Positions 46,765 through 57,566 of a stretch of 64,000 nt of DNA are shown piece after piece. Source of the DNA: Aegilops tauschii subsp. strangulata (Eukaryota; Streptophyta; Magnoliopsida; Poales; Poaceae). The stretch is from positions 245,700,622-245,764,621 of the forward strand of contig NC_053039.3 of NCBI RefSeq assembly GCF_002575655.3. The letters are read 5' to 3'. Positions within the stretch are counted from its first letter, which is position 1. The number at the start of each line of letters is the position of its first letter. The position numbers were made by a program, and so were the translations under genes. The notes under the pieces are model-generated. The model worked only from the letters and a program-made list of their open reading frames with translations, searched no databases and was not told the origin of the DNA.

Positions 46765-49552
46765 TGTAACATCCCAAATTTTCAATTTGGAATGTTATAC
46801 ATAGATCATTCATGCATATCATATTTTTTTGCTGCATTTCGTTTCGCGATCCTCGAAATCCTAAGCAACTCAAGGACCCTCGGAGAGAGTTGGGGATTTT
46901 CCCGATTATCATATTTGATTTTCATCAAATAATAAAACGAGGATTTTGGTTTTAATTATTTTCTCTCCGGAAAAATATTTCACATTAAAATAAATGAGAG
47001 GAGAAAATATGACTTCTCCAAAACAATTGAAATATTGGAGGAAAAATATTAAAATCATATATTGGATTTTATTCGGATTTTATTTGCAATTTTAATTGCA
47101 TTAAAAAAATTGCATGTTTTCAAAACTGCATTTTTGTGCCAAAAAAAATGTTCACCTTGTTCTAATTATTTTAATTAGACGGGGAAAAGTTGTTTTACAT
47201 TTTTGGATTTTTATTTATTTTTCTGCGATTTTTTTTTTCGGCGGAATATATTAAAAAAAACAAACCCACCGCGCCCGACCGGGCCGAGGCCCAACCGAGC
47301 CGGCCGGCCCATCCCGCGCCGTCTCCCTCGCGCGCACGCCTGCGCTGCCGCCGGTGTCCGGCTCAGACACGCCATCGCCGCCGCCTTGCCCTCTCCTCCA
47401 AGCAGCCCCTCCCCCCCCCCTCTTATATACCCGCCGCTGTCGCCCCCTCCCTCACCCCGAGCCCGCCCCAAGCCGCCCCGCCGAAGCCGCAGCGCCGCCG
47501 CCCGAGGAGCTCGCCGCCCGCTCGCCGTGCGCCGCCGCCAACGCCGCCCCGAGCCGCCGCCCGAGCCCCGCCACCCCGCCGCCCTCGCCGACGCCGTTGG
47601 AGCCCCAAGCCGCCCAACCGGAGCCCGTCCCGACGAGGTACCGAGCCGCCGCCGCCGCTTGCCGGTTTTTCTAAAAAAAACCGTTCGTTTTTTCTAAACC
47701 CTAGATCTGTTTATTTTTCTTCGATTTTATTATTTAGAAAACGTTCACCGATCCGTTCATTTTAATGAACGTGTTCGTCGGATTTTCGCTGTTAACGAAC
47801 GTTCGTTCGTTTAACCGTTCGTCAGTTTTCTTTTCCGTCGGATTTTTCCGCGATTATTCCAGATCTCGATTTCAGATCAGATCTTCGTTTTCGTTTAACT
47901 TTTCGCTCGTTTATTGGAATCAGGCGATTCAAGCGCCTAGAGTTTCGTCTCAAAATTCTCTTTCCGTTTAACCTACTCAAACAAGTTTTTGCTACTGTAA
48001 AATTTGACCTAGATCCAGATTAGTAAACGAAGCTTGTTTCTTTCGCCGTTTGACTTTCGTTGCTTCGTTCAAGTTGATTCTTTTTGCAAACCGGAGTTCT
48101 TAAGTTGAACTTTCTGGTTGGATCTTTCATTCGAGTTTTACCTGTGCGTTAGATGAGTACTTATTGTTTGCTTGTTTGTTTGCGATAGAGTACCCGGAGT
48201 GCGCCGCTTGTTACTTCAAATCTCTAGGTTTCGCGGATCATCAGCAAGGCAAGTAACACTTTGATCATACTTTTCCATACCCAGTTTTATTTGCATTAGA
48301 TCAATCCTCAAACATTGCATGGTTAGGATCTAATTAAACTGTGGGTATTGGGATGTAGTTGAGGTAGTACCTATTACCTGTGTTATTTATCAAACCCTTG
48401 GGAGTTACTTCTACGTTTGCTATTATATTGCCATGCTATGCTCGTAGACGTGGATTGGGTTTGAGAGATATTCATGACAGATGTGAGATTGTTAACTAAT
48501 GGTTTACTGAAGGTGGCAACTAAAACTCACATCTGGGTGGATTGAGGCACCTGGGGAACCCAGTGCTGCCTGTATTTTTGGATATCCCGGGGTACCCGTG
48601 TGATCATCCTATGGACCGCCACCCAGGCTCAAAGGGATCATAAGATTATTCATGCTAGAAACTTCCGTGTGCAGCCACAAGCTATTATGGGCTCTAGCAT
48701 AGTTGAGTAGGTTACGTGATCTCTTGAAGAGGTGGGCTAGCAGGTGTAGGGGAAAGTAGGTGTAACTGTCCATCCGGAGTAAAGGGTGATTGTTTCTGAA
48801 AGACTGTGTCTCGGTCATCCGTTTCTCAAACATCATGCAGTGCGAGAATCAAGCAGAGGCAATCGAGTCTTGTGGGGAAAAGTGCACAAACCTCCGCAGA
48901 GTGTACAAACTAATCATGGTTAGCCGTGTCCCCGGTTATGGACAACTTGAGTATCTAGTACCTGGATTATCATGTGAATCTCATCACCATGTTACTTTAA
49001 TTAATTTTGTTGGGTTAATGATGACACTTAATTGGGATTGAGTTGGAGGTACCTTCTCAATGTTTAACAACCACCATGATAGTTAAACATAACTTATTCC
49101 TTTGCATTAGGGAAAAATTGGTTTTTCGCAAAACTGTACCATAGAGCTTTCCACCAGCCATATATGCATGTAGTATAGCATTATTATGTTCATTATTCTC
49201 TATGTGTTATATTGCCAGCATATTCCATGTGCTGACCCGTTTTCGGGCTGCAACGTTTCATGTTGCAGACTTTTCAGACGACGAGTAAGGTGCCTTAGGT
49301 CGTGGTCTTATACTCAGTGATGCCGTTGGAGTTGATGGACTCACTTATCTTCCAAGTCTTCCGCTGTTATCGTATTTAGATGGCCCTAAGCCATATTTAT
49401 CATACTTATTCTCTTTTGAGATATTCGATGTAATAAGTGTGTGATTGCTACTCTGTTATAAATCCTCCATTTGTACTGTGCGTGTCAGCATTACTGATCC
49501 AGGGTGACACTGGTGCACAGCACCACATACTATTTGAGGTCTGGTCGCTACA
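46765..49552 (+). repeat. 3' LTR of element T
   Basis: 2788 bp; highly similar to the 5' LTR. Differences include the first 100 nt, a longer C run near 47410 and a short extra TTCG-rich stretch near 47685. Confidence 0.93.
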
Positions 49553-50279
49553 CTTTGGGACCGGGTGCCATGATTTCAGATCTGAACCGTTTATGTTATC
49601 ACCATTATATCCATGTTCTAGATCCGGTGTTGCAAGTTATAGTCACCTACTACATGTTATGATCCGGCAACCCCGGAGTGATACAAACCGGGACTTCTCC
49701 CGGTGATGACCGTAGTTTGAGGAGTTCATGTATTCACTATGTGTTAATGCTTTGTTCTGGTTCTCTATTAAAAGGAGGCCTTAATATCCCTTAGTTTCCA
49801 ATAGGACCCCGCTGACACGGGAAGGTAGGACATAAGATGTCATGCAAGTTCTTTCCATAAGCACGTATGACTATTTACGAAATACATGCCTACATTATAT
49901 TGATGAACCGGAGCTAGTGCCATATCGCCCTAGGTTATAACTGTCTCATGATGAATATCATCCAACAAGTCACCGATCCAATGCCTATGAATTTATCCTA
50001 TATTGTTCTTGCTAAATTACTACTGCTACTATCACTGTTACACTTGCTACAAAATTACTGCTATCACTGTTACCGTTACTGCTACTACTATTACCAAAAC
50101 TATCATATTACTTTGCTACTGATTACTTGCTGCAGATAATTAATCTCCAGGTGTGGTTGAATTGACAACTTAGCTGCTAATACCTTCAAATATTCTTTGG
50201 CTCCCCTTTTATCGAATCTATAAATTTGGGTTGAATACTCTACCCTCGAAAACTGTTGCGATCCACTTGTGGGTTATCA

Positions 50280-51475
50280 ATGATAAGCTTTTCCATAAAC
50301 CATTTTATAAGGAGAAATACCCATAGGATTTTAATATGTTGTTCTATAAGCCCAAAGTGCATCATCTAATTTCTTAGACCAATCCTTCTGGGACCTATTG
50401 ACAGTCTTTTGCAAAATTAATTTTATTTCTCTATTGCTAAGTTTAACTTGACCACTAGACTGAGGATGATAAGGTGATGCAATTCTATGGTTAACATCAT
50501 ATTTGGCAAGCATTTTACGGAAAGCACCATGAATAAAGTGTGAACCACCATCAGTCATTAAATATCTAGGGACTCCAAACCTCGGGGAAAAAACTTCTTA
50601 AGCATTTTAATAGATGTGTAGTGATCAGAACTACTAGTTGGAATAGATTCTACCCACTTAGTAACATAATCGACACAACCAAAATATGAGTATACCCATT
50701 AGAGGAAGGAAAAGGTCCCATGTAATCAAATCCCCAAACATCGAATGGTTCAACAGCAAGTGAATAATTCATAGGCATTTCTTGACGCTTACCAATATTA
50801 CCTATTCTTTGACATTCATCACAAGATAAGACGAACTTACGGGCATCCTTGAAGAGAGTAGGCTAATAAAACCTAGATTGCAATACCTTGTGAGCAGTTC
50901 TGTCTCCCGCATGATGTCCTCCATAAGCTTCGGAGTGACATTTCCGTAGGATTTGTCCCTGTTCATGCTCAGGTACACAACATCTAATAATACCATCTAC
51001 TCCTTCTTTATAAATATGTGGGTCATCCCAAAAGTAATGTCTTAAATCATAGAAGAATTTTTTCTTTTGTTGGTATGTAAAGCTAGGTGGTAAATATTTA
51101 GCAACAATGTAATTAGCATAGCCAGCATACCAAGGATTGTTATGAGAAACATTTATTGCAGCTAACTGCTCATCAGGAAAACTATCATCAACAGGTAGTG
51201 GGTCATCAAGAACATTTTCAAGCCTAGACAAGTTATCAGCTACGGGGTTCTCAGCTCCTTTTCTATCAGTTATATGTAAATCAAATTCTTGAGCAAGAGA
51301 ACCCATTGAATAAGTCTAGGTTTAGCATCTTTCTTTTCCATAAGATATTTAATAGCAGCATGGTCGGTGTGAACAATTACTTTTGAATCAACAATGTAAG
51401 ATCTAAATTTATCACAAGCAAACACCACTTCTAGAAATTCTTTTTCAATAGTAGCATAATTTCGTTGAGCACTGT
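50280..51475 (-). pseudogene. RNase H end and integrase of element E
   Basis: RNase H end (51475-51240), then the integrase zinc domain with the EAYGGHHAGDRTAHK motif (about 50925) and the CDECQ pair (about 50815). In the core, the second Asp is in TDGGSHF (about 50555) and the position 36 residues later, normally Glu, is Lys in GQVKLSNRE. Several frame breaks lie between 50560 and 50860 and near 51307. The frame runs into YKMVYGK at 50300, where element D begins. Confidence 0.85.
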
Positions 51476-52960
51476 CTAGAGTTTACTAGCATAATGAATA
51501 ACATTTAGTTTCTTATCAACTCTTTGTCCTAGAACAGCACCAACAGCATAATCACTAGCATCACACATAATTTCAAAAGGCAAGTTCCAATCAGGTGGTT
51601 GAACAATAGGTGCAGAAATTAAGGCTTTCTTGAGTGTTTCGAAGGCTTGTAAACAATCATCATCAAAAACAAAAGGGACATCCTTTTGCAAAAGATTTGT
51701 AAGGGGCCTAGAAATTTTAGAGAAGTCTTTGATAAATCTCCTATAGAAACCAGCATGACATAGGAAACTACGAATACCTTCGATATCTTTAGGGCATGGC
51801 ATTTTCTCAATTGCATCAACCTTAGCTTTGTCCACCTCAATACCTCTTTCAGAAATTTTATGGCCCAAAACAATACCTTCATTAACCATAAAGTGGCACT
51901 TCTCCCAATTCAAGACAAGATTTGTTTGCTCGCATCTCTTGAAAACTCGGTCAAGATTGCTTAAACAATCATCAAAAGACTTCCCATAAACAGAAAAGTC
52001 GTCCATAAAAACCTCCACAATATTTTCACCAAAGTCAGAGAATATAGCATTCATACATCTTTGAAAGGTAGCAGGTGCATTTCATAAACCAAAAGGCATA
52101 CGTCTATAAGCATAAGTTCCAAAGGGGCAAGTAAAAGTGGTCTTTTCTTGATCAGGTTGAGAAAAAAGTATTTGTGAAAAAACAGAATATCCATCAAGGA
52201 AGCAAAAAATGTGTGTGCTTAGATAATCTTTCTAACATTTGATCAATAAAAGGCAGAGGGTGATGATCTTTCCTAGTTGCTTTGTTTAATTTTCTAAAAT
52301 CAATTACCATTCTATAGCCTGTAACAATTCTTTGTGGAATAAGTTCATTCTTATCATTAGGAACAATAGTAATACCTCCTTTCTTAGGGACACAATGAAC
52401 ATGACTTACCTATCTACTATCAGCTATAGGATAGATTATACCTGCTTCCAGAAGTTTTAATATTTCCGTTCTTACCACTTCCTTCATCTTTGGATTTAAC
52501 CGACGTTGGTGATCAACAACGGGTTTAGCATCAGGTTTCATATTAATCTTGTGCTGACATAGAGTGGGGCTAATGCCCTTTAAATCATCAAGAGTATATC
52601 CAATAGAAGCTAGGTGCTTCCTTAGAACTTTCAATAATCTTTCTTCTTCATGCTCTGAAAGGTTAGCACTAATAATAACAGGATATATCTTCTTCTGATC
52701 AAGATAAGCATATTTCAAAGTGTCTGGCAATTGTTTTAATTCAAACACATGATCACCTTTAGGTGGAGGAGGACCTCCTAGAATTTTAATAGGAAAATTG
52801 TCTTTAAGCAGAGGACGTTGTTCAAAGAAAATCTGATCTATTTCATTTCTTTCATGCATATGTAAATCATTTTCATGGTCTAGCAAATATTGTTCTGGAG
52901 GATCAGTAGGAGGCACAGCAATAGAAACAAGACCGACTATTTCATCCTTACTAGGCAATT
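51476..52960 (-). pseudogene. Reverse transcriptase and RNase H start of element E
   Basis: 52958-52410 carries the protease-RT linker and RT start (EAGIIYPIADSR), ending at a TAG where Trp is usual. A broken stretch (52409-52055) contains YRMVIDFRKLNKATRKDH and a frameshift at a T run near 52210. From 52054 the frame is open through FMDD (catalytic pair about 51998-52003), LGHKISERGIEVD and the RNase H start CDASDYAVGAVLGQ. Athila-type pol. Confidence 0.88.
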
Positions 52961-53345
52961 CTTTTTATGAGGTTTTCTACTAAACTTGGAAAAATTAAAC
53001 TCATGAGACTCATCACCAAAGCTAACACCGACAATTTGTGTCTCACAATCTATTTTAGCATTAATGATGTTCAAGAAAGGTCTACCAAGAATAATGAGAC
53101 AAAAGTCATCTTGTGGGTAACCAAGAACAAGAAAATCAGTAGGGTATTTTATTTTCCCACACAAGACTTCAACATCTCTAACAATCCCAATTGGTGAAAT
53201 GGTGTCTCTATTAGCAAGTTTAATAGTAACATCTATGTCCTCTATCTCAGCGGGTGCTATATCATTCATAATTTCTTGATACAAGGTAAAGGGAATATCA
53301 CTCACGCTAGCACCTAGGTCGCATAAACCATGATAAGTGATCTCC
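52937..53345 (-). pseudogene. Protease of element E
   Basis: The active-site CDLGAS is just upstream of a frameshift near 53306. The rest (53305-52937) is open, with LANRDTISPIGIVRDVEVL and IILGRPFLN. Overlaps the start of the RT frame by a few codons. Confidence 0.82.
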
Positions 53346-54525
53346 TATGTTAACTGAGACAACAGGCATGCCAACAACAGGTCTATGTTTATCATTTTTA
53401 TCTGGTTTGGCAATTCTAGCAGCTTCTTCACAGAAGTAAATAACATGCCCATCTATATTTTCTTCCAAGATATCCTTAACCATAGCAACACTAGGTTCTA
53501 CTTTGATTTGTTCATCAGGTTTAGGTGTTCTAATATAACTTTTGTTAACCACAGTTGAAACTTTAGCATGTTCCTTTATCCTAACAGGGAAAGGTGGTTT
53601 CTCAATATAAGCAGTAGGAACAACTGGATCAACATTATAAAGTATAGTTTCCTCTTTAGCTAGTATCGGTTCTTTACTTTCTTCTTTAATAGGTGGGTGA
53701 TATTTAAACCACTTCTCTTTAGGGAGATCAACATGAGTAGCAAATGATTCACAAAAGGAGGCTACTATCTCAGAGTCAAGTCCATATTTAGTGCTAAACT
53801 TTTGAAAGGCATCGGTATTCATAAAAGATTTAACATAATCAAACTTAAGCTTAATACCTGACTCTTTACCTTCATCGAGTTCCCAATCTTCAGAGTTGCG
53901 TTTAATTCTTTCTAAGAGATCCCACCGGAATTCAATAGTCTTCTTCATAAAAGAACCAGCACAAGAAGTATCAAGCATGGATCGATCATTATGAGAAAGT
54001 CGAGCATAAAAATTCTGGATAATAATTTCTCTTGAGAGCTCATGATTGGGGCATGAATATAACATTGACTTAAGCCTCCCCCAAGCTAGAGAGATACTTT
54101 CTCCTTCACGAGGCCAAAAATTATATATGTAATTCCGATCATGATGAACTAAATGCATAGGATATTTTTTTGGTGAAACTCCAATTTCAATCGATTGCAA
54201 TTCCAAGATCCAATATCATCGCATAACCTATACCATGCCAATACTTTTCCCTTCAAAGATAAAGGGGAAACCTTCTTCTTAACTTCATCTCCGGGTAAAC
54301 CTGCAAGCTTAAATAATCCACAAATTTCTTCCACATATATCAAGTGCATATCAGGATGTTCGGTTCCATCTCCTACATAACGATTAGCTAGTAGTTGTTC
54401 TATCATACCCGAAGGAATTTCATATTAATATTTTCAGTAGGTGCAGTAGGTCGAGGGGTAACTAATTGTGGTTCCGATCGAGGTGAAGATACCCCGAACA
54501 AACCCCTCAAAATATTGTTTTCCAT
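53307..54525 (-). pseudogene. Gag of element E
   Basis: The ATG at 54525-54523 starts MENNILRGLFGVSS, which ends at a stop after about 40 codons. The frame continues in two further pieces (54406-54149 and 54206-53307). Seen: SLKGKVLAWYRL and NYIYNFWPREGESISLAWGRL (a Retrotrans_gag-like domain), then a long Lys/Glu-rich C-terminal part. Two frameshifts. No CCHC knuckle seen. Confidence 0.82.
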
Positions 54526-54603
54526 AGTAACAAGTGACAATAAATTTCAGCATGTAGTAATAATTTTTCCTTACCGATTTCCACTTACCAAGAGCGCTTC
54601 ACT

Positions 54604-54620
54604 CCTCGGCAATGGTGCCA
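54604..54620 (-). promoter_or_regulatory. Primer-binding site (tRNA-Asp) of element E, decayed
   Basis: The plus strand reads CCTCGGCAATGGTGCCA. Compared with the tRNA-Asp end it has three C-to-T differences. 11 nt from the LTR. Confidence 0.75.
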
Positions 54621-54631
54621 GAAAATAGCCT

Positions 54632-56152
54632 TGATGACCCACAAGTATATGGGATCAACTGTATCCTTTTTGATAAGTAAGAGTGTCGAACCCAATGAGG
54701 AGCAGAAGGAAAAGACAAGTGGTTTTCAGCGAGGTAATGTATGCAAGTGCTGAAATTGTAAGTAACAGAGTAGTTTGATAGCAAGATAATTTGTAACGAG
54801 CAAGTAACGATAATAGTAACAAAAGTGCAGGAAGATAGCCCAATCCTTTTGAGGCAAAGGACAGGCCAAAACGGTTTCTTATAATAAGCAAAGCGTTCTT
54901 GAGGGTACACGAGAATTTCATCTAGTCACTTTCATCATGTTGGTTCGATTCGTGTTCGCTACTTTGATAATTTGATATGTGGGTGGACCGGTGCTTAGGT
55001 GTTGTTCTTACTTGAACAAGACTCCTACTTATGATTAACCCCCTCGCAAGCATCCGCAACTACGAGAAAAGTATTAAGAATAAATTCTAACCATAGCATT
55101 AAACTTTTGGATCCAATCGGTCCCTTACGGAATAGCGCATAAACTAGGGTTTAAGCTTTTGTAACTCTCACAACCCATCCTCTAATAACTACTCCAAAAT
55201 GCATTCCCTTAGGCCCAAATATGGTGAAGTGTCCTGTATTCGACATTCACATGACACCACTAAGGGAATCACAACATACATACTATCAAAATATCGAACA
55301 CATATCAAGTTCACATGATTACTTGCAACGCGATTTCTGCCGTGACCTCAAGAACAAATGTAACAACTCACAAATGATAATCATGCTCAAGATCAGAGGG
55401 GTATTAAATAGCATATTGGATCTGAACATATAATCTTCCACCAAATAAACCATATAGTAATCAACTACAAGATGTAATCAACACTACTAGTCACCCACAA
55501 GCACCAATCTATAGTTCCGGTACAAAGATTGAACACAAGAGATGAACTAGGGTTTGAGAGGAGATGGTGTTGTTGAAGATGTTGATGGAGATTGCCCTCC
55601 CCAAGATGCGAGAGTTGTTGGTGATGATGATGACGATGATTTCCCCCTCCGGGAGGGAAGTTCCACCGGCGGAATCGCTCCGCCGGAGGGCAAAAGTGCT
55701 CCTGCCCAAGTTCTGCCTCGAGACGGCGGCGCCCTATACCAAAAGTCATCTCCTTATTTTTTTTTCTAGGTCAAAATGACGTATATACCAGAAGATGGGC
55801 ACCGGAGGTGGGTTGGGCTGAGCACAACCCACCAGGGCGCGCCTGAGGGGCCAGGCGCGCCCTGGTGTTTTGTGCTCACCAAGTGGCCCCCCTCCGGTGG
55901 TTATTTGCTCCAGTATTTCTTATTTATTCCATAAAAAATCCTCGTGAATTTTCAACTTGTTTGGAGTTGTGCAGAATAGGTGGCCTGACGTAGCTTTTCC
56001 AGGTCTAGATTTCCAGCTTCCGGAATTCTCCCTCTTTGTGTGTACCTTGCATATTATGAGAGAAAAGGCATTAGAATTACTCCAAAAAGCATTATTATGC
56101 ATAAAAAATTATAAATAATAGTAGGTAAACATGATGCAAAATGGACGTATCA
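54632..56152 (-). repeat. 5' LTR of element E
   Basis: 1521 bp on the minus strand, TGATACGTCC...GGGTCATCA. Minus-strand TATA box 55781-55788. GGCGCGCC inverted repeat about 55821-55876. The 5 nt after it (gtaac, 56153-56157) would be the target duplication; the partner is off the window. Confidence 0.9.
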
Positions 56153-56882
56153 GTAACTCATCCCGCTCTTCACACGCGTGGATAAGTGCAAAAATGCATG
56201 TCTGACATGTGTCACCGAGATGCGAATGGTCAGGGGCTTGTCCATCCAAAAATTTCGGACCCCTAAGTTTTCGATGCGGCTATAAATAGCCTTGACCCTG
56301 TCAACGTTAGTTCACTCCATCCCCTCGCTCCCTTCGCTCTCGGTCCTCAAACCCTAGCACCGCCGCTGGATCTCATCGTCGCGGGAGAAGAAGAGCTTCA
56401 CTGCCTCAACTTCTTTGTCGACGTACTCACGCCAGACGCGGATTTCTTCACCTCCGCCGCCGCCGTAGACGTCTTCCGTCGCCAAGTTAGGGCACGGAAT
56501 ATCTGAGGTGACGATTTCCATCGCCTCGTCGTCCAGTTCTTCAAGTTCATCTCTGGGGTAAATTAAATGCTTATTTAATGCTCTCTTTGATCTTCACTCT
56601 ACTAAAAAAATCTTCAAGTGTTATTTTTTCACTCTTTCAATTCTTCATCACTTCCTTTTGGCCAGTCTTGTGTATTTCATCATAGTTATGCTTAACATCT
56701 AGATTTCTCAGTTATGCAAATTGCTCCAATTTGTACAACTCTGGAACCTAAGTCAAGAACACTTGATGGAATTCTTCAAGACGATAAGGGTCAATTTCCT
56801 CAACCAGTTTATTTTGAAAATCTCTAAGAACGCATGTGACTCTTCCCTATTTCCTCGCAACTATACTCTGTTCACACGTACA
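56153..56882 (+). promoter_or_regulatory. Promoter- and leader-like sequence of unit G
   Basis: TATA box in a palindromic context, GGCTATAAATAGCC (56278-56291), followed by a CT-rich leader with CAAACCCTAGC (near 56350), a GC-rich stretch and an AT-rich part. A short frame (56714-56827, 37 codons) precedes the main ORF. It looks like a plant promoter and 5' UTR or an LTR/leader; I cannot tell which. Confidence 0.5.
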
Positions 56883-57566
56883 ATGTCTGCCGACGAATCT
56901 CTAGGTTCTCATCAACTTAATTCATTTGCAGCACAACTTGAGGAAAAACTTCAAACTTCATCAGAGTCCTCACAAGTTCAAAAACCTCAGTTGAAGAAAA
57001 TGGCTGATGGAAAGAGGCCACAAAAAGGTTGCAAGAGAAAGGAAGAATAGACAACCTTTGAGATTCTTGACGACATATATGCAGGGTACTGCATGCCTGA
57101 CGAAAATGTTCATGGCCCAGAAACTGACAAACAACCCAAGACTCGTATGCAAAGAATAAAGCGCAAATGGGCATATGAGTGGAGGGCTTACAGATATTTC
57201 ACTCCCAAGTACATGAAGGAATTCGCCGTTAAGCCTCCCTGAAAAATACCACCGCTTGCTCCTGGTCAAAAGGCTGATCCCACAAGTGTCTGAAGGGGTG
57301 AAGAATTCCCCGAGGAATGGAAGAAATATCAGGCCAAGTTGGCCAAACAAGCTAAAAAGGCCGTTGAAGAATTCAACCGTGCCTCAAAGGCCTCAGCTGA
57401 AGCTAGTGCTAGTGGCAGTGCCAATGCCCCAAAGAAGGCTATGGAAAGGAAGCCTGCACTCAAGCCAAGGCCGTCTGATCCAATGCCCTCAGTGGCCAAG
57501 CCCAAAGCTCCAAAGGCTTCTGCTCCTAAGATTGCAAAAATCTTCAGTGCCTCCTCCTGCATCAAG
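56883..57566 (+). pseudogene. Unit G ORF, unknown Lys-rich protein, cut by Angela 2
   Basis: One frame of 228 codons from the ATG at 56883 into the Angela 2 LTR at 57567. It is broken only by TAG at 57048-57050, TGA at 57240-57242 and TGA at 57291-57293, all explainable as C-to-T changes at CAG or CGA. The product is hydrophilic. It has a basic patch (GKRPQKGCKRKEE), a Trp/Tyr-rich block (RKWAYEWRAYRYF), and an Ala/Lys/Pro-rich tail with a histone-H1-like look. I do not recognise the family. It could be the first ORF of an unclassified retroelement or a decayed host gene. Confidence 0.5.

Larger units (their letters stand above)
38562..49552 (+). mobile_element. Element T: complete Tekay/Del-type chromovirus (Gypsy)
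   Basis: 10,991 bp with perfect 5-bp target duplication ctttg (38557-38561 and 49553-49557). LTRs of 2766 and 2788 bp are highly similar. It has an initiator-tRNA-Met primer site, an extra ORF0, one gag-pol frame ending in a chromodomain, and a PPT. Gag-pol has three in-frame TAG codons and a changed integrase catalytic residue, so the copy is probably inactive, though recent by its structure. It belongs to the same family as solo LTRs S2 and S3. Confidence 0.95.
31084..50279 (+). mobile_element. Element D: Athila-type Gypsy with protease and accessory ORF
   Basis: Plus-strand element whose 5' half lies off the window beyond element B. It retains a protease end, an accessory ORF, a 3' non-coding arm, PPT and 3' LTR. 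RT, RNase H and integrase are missing between protease and accessory ORF. The 3' LTR (35275-35358, 37968-38561, 49558-50279; 1400 bp when the inserts are left out) was hit twice, by solo LTR S3 and by element T. D is inserted in the integrase gene of element E. Confidence 0.8.
35275..50279 (+). repeat. 3' LTR of element D, split by two insertions
   Basis: Pieces 35275-35358, 37968-38561 and 49558-50279. Starts TGATACGTCTCC, ends GGGTTATCA. Inverted repeat about 38116-38172, TATA box 38209-38217 (CTATAAAATC). Two insertions in a single 1.4-kb LTR. Confidence 0.88.
50280..56152 (-). mobile_element. Element E: Fatima-like Athila-type Gypsy element (3' part cut off by D)
   Basis: Minus-strand element with 5' LTR at 54632-56152, tRNA-Asp primer site, gag, protease, RT, RNase H and integrase. 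It stops inside integrase at 50280, where element D is inserted; the remainder lies off the window to the left. All genes contain stops or frameshifts. It is the only Athila-type element here with a full set of pol domains. Fatima is a recollection from LTR and gag sequence, unverified. Confidence 0.87.
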
